Position numbers and translations under genes: made by a program. DNA of 7,730 nucleotides from Gammaproteobacteria bacterium. GTDB taxonomy: Bacteria > Pseudomonadota > Gammaproteobacteria > QNFN01. Shown piece after piece: positions 1-4,815 of the stretch (position 1 is its first letter; each line of letters opens with the position of its first letter). Location of the stretch: assembly GCA_003645555.1 (NCBI GenBank), contig QNFN01000078.1:1-7730 (forward strand). The letters run 5' to 3'. The notes beneath the pieces are model-generated. The model was not told the DNA's origin. It did no database searches and saw only the letters and a program-made list of their open reading frames with translations.

Positions 1-88
1 AAATGCTCATTTACTCCAGTAAACTGCGCTTTGTCGGCCCACTTTTCCTTGTCTCGCGCTCATCTGAGCGAATTTCAACAGCCTGTTA
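1..88 (-). repeat. Extragenic stem-loop repeat element (partial), inner end overlapping the lptG stop
   Basis: This stretch holds no gene but is densely structured. Read on the minus strand from the lptG stop, it begins with the terminus TAACAGGCTGTTGAAA, which contains the palindrome AACAG-C-CTGTT (77-87). A perfect 6+2+6 inverted repeat CGCTCA-TC-TGAGCG follows at 57-70. Next comes the 9-mer CAAAGCGCA (minus strand, 25-33), then a perfect 6+2+6 inverted repeat TTTACT-CC-AGTAAA (10-23). The terminus recurs at 2309-2323. From memory, similar sequences ending in TTTCAACAGCCTG are scattered through gammaproteobacterial genomes, but I cannot confirm copy number here. No U-rich tract follows either hairpin, so it does not look like a canonical intrinsic terminator. 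The outer end lies beyond the left edge. Confidence 0.6.
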
Positions 89-1150
89 GCGAATCCGTCG
101 CAACGCGAGCATGGCGACGGCCAGGAACAGCAATGATGGCAGGGTGGCGCTGAGTATCGGGTTGATATCGAAAGCGTAACCGGCCTGGCTGAACAGGCGG
201 GTCACGAGGTGAAAGAGCAGGCCGACGACGATACCGACGACCAGGCGCCTGCCGAGCGGCGAACTGCGTGCCGAACCGAAAGCGAAGGGCAGAGCGACCA
301 GCAGCATCACCAGGCCCTGCAATGGTGCCGTCAGCTTGCTCCAGAACGCCTGCCGGTATCGGCGCGGGTCCTCGCCCAGTGACTCGAGGTAGGTGACGTA
401 ACGATGCAGCGCACTTGCGGTCAGGTTGCGTGACTTCAGCATCACCACCTGCACCAGTGCCGGATCGAGCAGCGTCGCGCGTTCGATCTCCGCGGCCGTC
501 TCGGTGACGATACCATCGGCCGTCAACCGGCTGCGAGTCGCCTGGTGCAGCGTCCAGGTTCCATCGGCAAAGGTGGCACGTTCGGCACGGGCCGACTCGG
601 TCAGCCGGCGCTGTTCGTCAAAGGCGTAGACGGCCACGTTGACCAGCCTGCCATCAGGGTAGACGTAGCCGATGTGGACAAAATCACGGCCATCGCGCAG
701 CCAGACTCCCGGATGAATGCGTGCGGCGCTGACGTCGCGCTGCGCGGTAGTACGCAAATTGGTCGCATAGGTTTCCGACCAGGGCGCGATGAATTCACTG
801 AGCAGTGCTGCCGCGACGACCAGCACCAACCCGGCCTTGGCCACACCCCAGGCGATCCGCGAAATCGACACCCCGGCCGCACGGATCGCCACCAACTCGC
901 TGCGCGCGGCCATGCCACCGAGACCGAGCAAACAACCGATCAGTGCCCCGGTTGGCAGCACCTCCATGACCCGGCGCGGCAGGGTCATGGCGACGTAGGC
1001 GAAGGCATCACCGAGACTGTAGGTGTAGCGCCCGATGTCCTCGAGTTCGATGATCAACCCGAAAAAGGCATCCAGAGCCGCCAGCGCCACCACTGCGAGT
1101 AACGACGCCTTCAGCACCTCCGTGGCCAGGTAACGGTCGAGAGTCCGCAT
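86..1150 (-). CDS. lptG: LptG, LPS export ABC transporter permease
   Basis: Inner-membrane permease that pairs with LptF and the ATPase LptB to extract lipopolysaccharide from the inner membrane and pass it to LptC and the periplasmic bridge. The 354 residues are close to the usual length of about 360. Hydrophobic segments lie near 15-36, 60-80, 100-123, 274-294, 302-320 and 333-351, with a soluble periplasmic domain at about 125-265, which is the LptF/LptG plan of six helices around a jelly-roll. The stretch SELVAIRAAGVS (84-95) matches the cytoplasmic coupling helix that contacts LptB, with its conserved Glu (E85). The chosen ATG lies 5 bases after the lptF stop and starts MRTLDRYL, typical of the family. 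An in-frame GTG at 1159 would overlap the lptF TGA as GTGA and add three residues; no strong Shine-Dalgarno decides between them. A longer 393-residue reading would run into lptF and is rejected. The TAA stop lies in the repeat terminus. Confidence 0.95.
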   Translation of the reverse strand: MRTLDRYLATEVLKASLLAVVALAALDAFFGLIIELEDIGRYTYSLGDAFAYVAMTLPRRVMEVLPTGALIGCLLGLGGMAARSELVAIRAAGVSISRIAWGVAKAGLVLVVAAALLSEFIAPWSETYATNLRTTAQRDVSAARIHPGVWLRDGRDFVHIGYVYPDGRLVNVAVYAFDEQRRLTESARAERATFADGTWTLHQATRSRLTADGIVTETAAEIERATLLDPALVQVVMLKSRNLTASALHRYVTYLESLGEDPRRYRQAFWSKLTAPLQGLVMLLVALPFAFGSARSSPLGRRLVVGIVVGLLFHLVTRLFSQAGYAFDINPILSATLPSLLFLAVAMLALRRIR

Positions 1151-1155
1151 GGACT

Positions 1156-2244
1156 TCACGCCTGCCCGGCCCGTGCCCAGGGCCACCAGGAGAGACCGAG
1201 CTGACGCCGCAGCAGCCACCAGGCCAGCAGCAACGGCAGCAGGTGCGCCCACCACAGACCAAGCCACGGCGCGAGCTTGCCGGAACCGATCATGGTGCGG
1301 CCGGCGCCGAGCAGATTGACATAAACGATGTAGACGAGCAGCGCCAGCAACAGCCGCGCGTAACGCCCCTGGCGCGGCTGGCTGTGACTGATCGGCACCG
1401 CCAGCAGGGCCAGCACCAGTACCGAGACCGGCAGTGCGATGCGCCAGTGCAACTCCGCCTGGTGCTTCGGTTCGTCGGAGGTCAGCAACACGCTGGTCGG
1501 CAACGCATCGGCCTTGCGGACGGTCCCCGCCTTGAGATCCGGCAGGCGCAGTTGATAGCGACCGAACTCGAACACCCGGTAGTCACCACGACCGGGGGTC
1601 CCGTCGTATCGAGTGCCGTCGTCGAGAATCAGGTCGCGGCGGCCAATCCCGGGGTCGAATTCGAAATGCGCCCGTTCGGCATTGATGACGACAGTGCCAT
1701 CGGGGCGGTGCAACTGGGCGAAAATGCCACGCATGCCGCCGTCCTCCTCTACCTCCTGGACGTGGTAGACCACATCGTCACCGATCTCGCTGAACTTGCC
1801 GGAGACAATGGCACTGACCAGGGCACGGCTTCTTGCCTGCACCAGCACCTCGTCGGCAAGATCCGCAGTCGATGGCCCCACCTGCCAGGCCAGCAGCGCC
1901 GTCAGCGCCGCCACCGGCAGCGCCGCCAACAACACCGCGCGTAGCAACTGAGCCGGGCCGTAGCCGCAGGCCGCCAGCGCCACCATCTCGCTGTCGCTGT
2001 ACATGCGACCGAGACCGAGCAGCAGCGACAGGTAGAACGCCGCCGGCAGCAACAGCACCAACACCGAGGCCATCTTGAGTATCAGCAGGGAGAGCAGCAG
2101 GTCACCGGCCAGGCGCCCCTCGGCTATCTCTGCCAGGTAGCGTGCCAACTGGTTGCTGAGATAAACCAGGATCAGGATCGCGCTGACCGCCGCCAGCAGG
2201 CGGTAGCTCTCGGCGACAATATGGCGGCTCAGCAGTTTCGGCAT
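1156..2244 (-). CDS. lptF: LptF, LPS export ABC transporter permease
   Basis: Partner permease of LptG in the LptB2FG lipopolysaccharide exporter of the inner membrane. The 362 residues match the family length of about 366. Paired N-terminal hydrophobic segments (about 15-32 and 50-78), a third near 100-121, a periplasmic domain of about 125-262, and C-terminal segments near 268-285, 296-314 and 326-345 give the usual six-helix layout. The coupling-helix segment SDSEMVALAACG (83-94) carries the conserved Glu (E86), and HWRIALPVSVLVLALLAVP (266-284) is characteristic of LptF rather than LptG. It is first in a two-gene operon, 5 bases upstream of lptG, and is divergent from pepA with 167 bases between the start codons. 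The ATG at 2244 gives the expected MPKLLSRHIVAE start, but the ribosome binding site is weak. I could not place a convincing promoter for it in the intergenic region. Confidence 0.95.
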   Translation of the reverse strand: MPKLLSRHIVAESYRLLAAVSAILILVYLSNQLARYLAEIAEGRLAGDLLLSLLILKMASVLVLLLPAAFYLSLLLGLGRMYSDSEMVALAACGYGPAQLLRAVLLAALPVAALTALLAWQVGPSTADLADEVLVQARSRALVSAIVSGKFSEIGDDVVYHVQEVEEDGGMRGIFAQLHRPDGTVVINAERAHFEFDPGIGRRDLILDDGTRYDGTPGRGDYRVFEFGRYQLRLPDLKAGTVRKADALPTSVLLTSDEPKHQAELHWRIALPVSVLVLALLAVPISHSQPRQGRYARLLLALLVYIVYVNLLGAGRTMIGSGKLAPWLGLWWAHLLPLLLAWWLLRRQLGLSWWPWARAGQA

Positions 2245-2293
2245 GGCTCAGCTCGGACGGACTGCACGGACTGGCCAGTGGCGGCGATTCCGT

Positions 2294-2322
2294 TAGCGTC
2301 TGTTGAAATCAACAGCCTGCTA
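2294..2322. repeat. Collapsed inverted repeat built from two repeat termini
   Basis: The left arm TAGCGTCTGTTGA (2294-2306) faces the right arm TCAACAGCCTGCTA (2309-2322) across only two bases (AA). The inner 16 bases, CTGTTGAAATCAACAG (2300-2315), are a perfect 7+2+7 palindrome. Outside it the arms pair again through TAGC/GCTA, with one mismatch and one unpaired base. The right arm shares TCAACAGCCTG(C/T)TAG with the lptG-end element (75-89). The simplest reading is a minimal copy of that repeat in which the two ends meet with no core. It lies between divergent lptF and pepA and could also act as a regulator site or an RNA hairpin. Confidence 0.5.
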
Positions 2323-2326
2323 GAAT
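2318..2326 (+). promoter_or_regulatory. Probable extended -10 promoter for pepA
   Basis: TGCTAGAAT is an extended -10 (TGn followed by TAGAAT, 5 of 6 matches to TATAAT). No good -35 exists at 16-18 bases: the sequence there is poor, and TTGAAA at 2303 is only 12 bases away. An extended -10 can work without a -35. Transcription would start near 2333 and give a leader of about 80 bases. The TGCTAG part is the end of the repeat arm, so the element appears to contribute half of this promoter. The call rests on motif match alone. Confidence 0.35.
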
Positions 2327-2343
2327 TGGACGATCGACATGGC

Positions 2344-2372
2344 CCGGTGGCGCCGTAGCCTACGCCACCCGG
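2344..2372 (+). other. Stem-loop in the pepA leader
   Basis: CCGGTGG (2344-2350) pairs with CCACC-C-GG (2365-2372, one bulged C). Inside it, after a three-base bulge, CGTA (2354-2357) pairs with TACG (2361-2364) around the loop GCC. An alternative fold pairs GGTGGCG with CGCCACC as a perfect 7 bp stem. It lies 30 bases before the pepA Shine-Dalgarno and would be transcribed if the promoter above is correct. No U tract follows, so it is not a canonical terminator. A role in mRNA stability or translation is possible but unproven. Confidence 0.4.
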
Positions 2373-2401
2373 AGAGTGAGCGACAGCCGCCACCTTACAG
2401 C

Positions 2402-2406
2402 AGGAG
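2402..2406 (+). promoter_or_regulatory. Ribosome binding site of pepA
   Basis: AGGAG lies 5 bases before the ATG at 2412 and fixes that start. It argues against the in-frame upstream GTG at 2376, which would add 12 residues with no match to E. coli PepA. Confidence 0.8.
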
Positions 2407-2411
2407 TATGC

Positions 2412-3905
2412 ATGAAATTCGCACCCAAGAGCGGTCCTGCCCAAACCCTGCGCAGCGGCTGCGCGGTGGTCGCCGTACATGAGCCACGCAGCCTCTCCGC
2501 GGCCGCTTCCCAGATCGACCAGGTCTCCGCTGGCCACCTGTCGCGACTGCTGCGCCGTGGTGATGCCAGCGGCAAGCCTGGCAAGGCGGTAATGCTTCAC
2601 GGTGTGCCCGGAATCGACACCGAGCGCGTGTTACTGGTCGGCTGCGGCCCCAAGCGCAGCATCACCGAATCGAACTACCGCAAGGCGCTTACGGCCATGG
2701 CCGAGGCACTCGAGGGCTGCGGTGCGCGTGACGCCACCTGCCACCTGACTGAGCTCCCGGTTAATGATCGCGACAGCGCATGGAATTTACGCACGGCGGT
2801 CGAGTGCGTCAGCGCCGCGCGTTATCGTTTCGACCAACTCAAAAGTGACCCAAAGCAGACCGCGCCACGACTGACGACGCTGTGGCTCGCGATCAAGAGC
2901 CGACGCGGCTCAGCGGCGGCCGAGCGTGCCATCGCCACCGGCCAGGCCATCGCCACCGGTGTAAGCCTGGCCCGTGACCTCGGCAACCTGCCGGGCAACG
3001 TCTGCACGCCGAGCCACCTTGCCAATACCGCGCGGGCCCTGAAAAAAGGCCGCCGCAACGTCAAGGTGACTGTGCTCGAACAGGCCGATATGGAGAAACT
3101 CGGCATGGGGTCGCTGCTGTCGGTCGCCCGCGGCAGCCGCGAGCCACCGAAGCTGATCACCATCGAATACCGCGGCGCCAGCAAAGACAAGGCACCGCAC
3201 GTCCTCGTCGGCAAGGGCATAACCTTCGACTCCGGTGGCATCAGCATCAAGCCGTCGCCGGCAATGGACGAGATGAAGTACGACATGTGCGGCGCGGCCA
3301 GTGTCCTCGGGGCACTGAGTGCCTGCATCGAGCTGCGCCTGCCACTCAACATCGTCGGCATCGTGCCAAGCTGCGAGAACCTGCCCGACGGCGCCGCCAA
3401 CAAGCCGGGCGACATCGTCACCAGCCTTTCGGGGCAGACCATTGAGATACTCAACACCGACGCCGAGGGACGGTTGATCCTGTGCGACGCCCTGACCTAC
3501 GCCGAGCGCTATGCACCGCAGGCGGTGATCGACATCGCCACGTTGACCGGGGCCTGCGTCATCGCCCTTGGCGGCCAGGCCGCCGGCCTGCTCGGCAACC
3601 ATGACGGGCTGGTCGGGCAACTGCTCAGTGCCGGCACCGCCAGCGGCGACCGCGCCTGGCAGCTGCCGTTGTGGGAGGAGTACCAGGACCAGTTAAAGAG
3701 CAACTTCGCCGACATGGCCAACATCGGCGGCCGCGAGGCCGGCACCATCACCGCCGCCTGTTTCCTCGCCCGTTTCACCAAAAAACTGCGCTGGGCGCAC
3801 CTCGACATTGCCGGCGTGGCCTGGCGCGGCGGCCATCACAAGGGCGCCACCGGGCGACCGGTGCCGCTGCTGGTCCAGTACCTGCTCGACCGCGCCGGCG
3901 TGTAG
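2412..3905 (+). CDS. pepA: Leucyl aminopeptidase PepA (M17 family)
   Basis: Cytosolic two-metal aminopeptidase that removes N-terminal residues from peptides; in E. coli the same protein also binds DNA as an accessory factor in XerCD recombination at cer-type sites and as a regulator of carAB. It has 497 residues against 503 in E. coli and aligns from its first residues (MKFAPKSG). The N-terminal domain spans about 1-165 and the catalytic domain about 170-497. The metal ligands are all present: K268, D273, D291, D350 and E352, the last two inside NTDAEGRL (348-355). The catalytic residues K280 and R354 are also present. It is divergent from lptF and first in the group with holC and the small orf. 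An 18-base period at 2928-2959 encodes AIATGQAIATG, but the E. coli protein has a comparable segment. Peptidase function is certain; whether the DNA-binding roles apply here is inference. Confidence 0.97.
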   Translation: MKFAPKSGPAQTLRSGCAVVAVHEPRSLSAAASQIDQVSAGHLSRLLRRGDASGKPGKAVMLHGVPGIDTERVLLVGCGPKRSITESNYRKALTAMAEALEGCGARDATCHLTELPVNDRDSAWNLRTAVECVSAARYRFDQLKSDPKQTAPRLTTLWLAIKSRRGSAAAERAIATGQAIATGVSLARDLGNLPGNVCTPSHLANTARALKKGRRNVKVTVLEQADMEKLGMGSLLSVARGSREPPKLITIEYRGASKDKAPHVLVGKGITFDSGGISIKPSPAMDEMKYDMCGAASVLGALSACIELRLPLNIVGIVPSCENLPDGAANKPGDIVTSLSGQTIEILNTDAEGRLILCDALTYAERYAPQAVIDIATLTGACVIALGGQAAGLLGNHDGLVGQLLSAGTASGDRAWQLPLWEEYQDQLKSNFADMANIGGREAGTITAACFLARFTKKLRWAHLDIAGVAWRGGHHKGATGRPVPLLVQYLLDRAGV

Positions 3906-3917
3906 GGGCAAACCACC

Positions 3918-4340
3918 GTGACCCAGGTCGACTTCTACGTCGTCGAGAGTCGTGGCAACGACCGCCTTGGCGTCGCCTGCCGGCTGGCACAAAAGGCCTA
4001 CGCTGCCGGCCGGCAAGTGCACATCCATGCCGCCGATGCCAACCAGGCCCGGCGCATCGACACCCTGCTCTGGACCTTTCGCCAGGGCAGCTTCATCCCG
4101 CATGCGCTTGCCGGTACGCCCGAGGCCGCTGCCGCGCCGCTGGTGATCGACCACGCCGGCGAGCCTGACGAACCCTACCAACTGCTGTTCAATCTGGCCG
4201 CCGATGTGCCGTCATACTTCAGCCGCTTTGAGCGGGTCATCGAGATAATCGGTACCGAACCGAGCGAAATCCAGACTGGGCGAACACGCTACCGCTTCTA
4301 CCGCGACCGCGGCTATCCGCTAACCAACACCAAGGTGTGA
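3918..4340 (+). CDS. holC: DNA polymerase III chi subunit
   Basis: Chi is an accessory subunit of the clamp-loader complex. It pairs with psi (HolD) and contacts single-stranded DNA binding protein, helping the replicase hold on to SSB-coated template. The 140 residues compare with 147 in E. coli. The start VDFYVV, the helix rich in Ala and Arg after it, and LWTFRQGSFIPHAL (51-64) match the conserved LW...SF(I/V)PH region of the family; the C-terminal YRFYRDRGYPLT matches the E. coli RYKAYRVAGF region. The GTG start lies 12 bases after the pepA stop, with AGGGG (3904-3908, overlapping the pepA stop) as its binding site 9 bases upstream. The pepA-holC-valS order is standard in gammaproteobacteria and supports the call. 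No psi gene is in the window, as expected since holD is usually elsewhere. Confidence 0.92.
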   Translation: MTQVDFYVVESRGNDRLGVACRLAQKAYAAGRQVHIHAADANQARRIDTLLWTFRQGSFIPHALAGTPEAAAAPLVIDHAGEPDEPYQLLFNLAADVPSYFSRFERVIEIIGTEPSEIQTGRTRYRFYRDRGYPLTNTKV

Positions 4341-4342
4341 GG
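4339..4342 (+). promoter_or_regulatory. Ribosome binding site deciding the start of the small acidic protein
   Basis: GAGG, overlapping the holC TGA stop, lies 6 bases before the ATG at 4349. This favours that ATG over an in-frame GTG at 4337 that overlaps the end of holC. Confidence 0.6.
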
Positions 4343-4348
4343 TACACG

Positions 4349-4717
4349 ATGGGCCGATTTCCCGACGACCAGGATCCTTACGACATTCCCCTGCAGCCCG
4401 AGGCCTATGACGCCGTGGCCGAAGGGGAGGACGATGACGAACTCGGCTACGACGATACCCGGGTGCCGGTCCTGGACGACATCGTCACCCCCGGGCCGGG
4501 TATCACCCCGCTCGAAACCATCCCACCGCTTGAGCTCCCACAGACCGAGCGGCTGCACGGTCTGGTTCACGAGGCCGTCAATCTGGCCCTCGACGATGCC
4601 CTTGACGACGTCCTCGACACGCTGCGTGGTGAACTCCACGCTCGCCTGCGCGAGCACCTTGATGAACGACTGCCGCAGCTGATCGCCGAGGTGCTGCGCG
4701 ATACCAAAGACGGCTGA
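4349..4717 (+). CDS. Small acidic protein of unknown function between holC and valS
   Basis: I do not recognise a named family with confidence. The 122 residues fall into three parts. The N-terminal part (1-37) is rich in Asp and Glu, with an acidic run EGEDDDE (25-31), and is probably disordered. A short Pro-rich link contains [11 protein letters not shown] (39-49) and then [11 protein letters not shown]. The C-terminal part (66-118) reads as one or two amphipathic helices with many paired Leu, Asp, Glu and Arg and no Gly or Pro except G71, G94 and P109. There is no signal peptide or membrane segment, so it is likely cytosolic. It starts 8 bases after holC and is probably translated from the same mRNA. 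An unannotated small gene at this place also occurs, as I recall, in Pseudomonas. A partner role with chi or another replication protein is only a guess from position. GC-rich codon use like its neighbours supports a real gene. Confidence 0.82.
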   Translation: MGRFPDDQDPYDIPLQPEAYDAVAEGEDDDELGYDDTRVPVLDDIVTPGPGITPLETIPPLELPQTERLHGLVHEAVNLALDDALDDVLDTLRGELHARLREHLDERLPQLIAEVLRDTKDG

Positions 4718-4727
4718 GCCGACCCCA

Positions 4728-4755
4728 CCGACCCTCTCCACGCCTCGGGTATAAT
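4728..4755 (+). promoter_or_regulatory. valS: Probable sigma-70 promoter of valS
   Basis: A perfect TATAAT -10 box lies at 4750-4755 in otherwise GC-rich sequence. The -35 at 16 bases is weak (CCGACC, 4728-4733, matching only the GAC of TTGACA). The start would be near 4762, leaving a leader of about 54 bases. The -10 is enclosed by CGGG (4746-4749) and CCCG (4757-4760). It implies that valS can be expressed apart from pepA-holC. Confidence 0.6.
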
Positions 4756-4780
4756 GCCCGGCTTGCCTCGGCCACCGGGC
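4756..4780 (+). other. GC-rich inverted repeat at the start of the valS leader
   Basis: GCCCGG (4756-4761) pairs with CCGGGC (4775-4780) across 13 bases that contain a further small GCC/GGC match. There is no U tract, so it is not a canonical intrinsic terminator for the upstream genes. Its left arm touches the -10 box and runs up to the predicted start site, so it may be only partly transcribed. It could be an operator or chance in GC-rich DNA. Confidence 0.3.
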
Positions 4781-4815
4781 CGCTGGCCTCTCCCATCATT
4801 TCGACGGCGGACGAC

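Noticed and set aside
545..1102. A 185-codon plus-strand frame opposite lptG
   Set aside because: The product is low-complexity and rich in His, Gln, Arg and Asp, as expected of a shadow frame; lptG on the other strand is clearly the gene.
1151..1267. A 39-residue N-terminal extension of LptG
   Set aside because: It lies almost entirely inside the lptF coding sequence, and the family starts at MRTLDRYL-like residues.
1243..1944. A 233-codon plus-strand frame opposite lptF
   Set aside because: The translation is dominated by Arg, Gln and His with no domain, while lptF on the opposite strand has full family features.
2284..2312. Possible lptF promoter with TTGATT as -35 on the minus strand
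   Set aside because: The sequence 16-18 bases downstream (AATCGC or neighbours) is a poor -10, and the TTGATT belongs to the palindrome.
2229..2600. A minus-strand frame across the lptF start, intergenic region and pepA start
   Set aside because: It overlaps two well-supported genes, has no family features and would hide the promoter and hairpin signals.
2928..2959. Direct repeat GCCATCGCCACCGG, 18-base period, in pepA
   Set aside because: It encodes AIATGQAIATG, and E. coli PepA has a similar repeated pattern there, so it is explained by protein sequence and codon bias.
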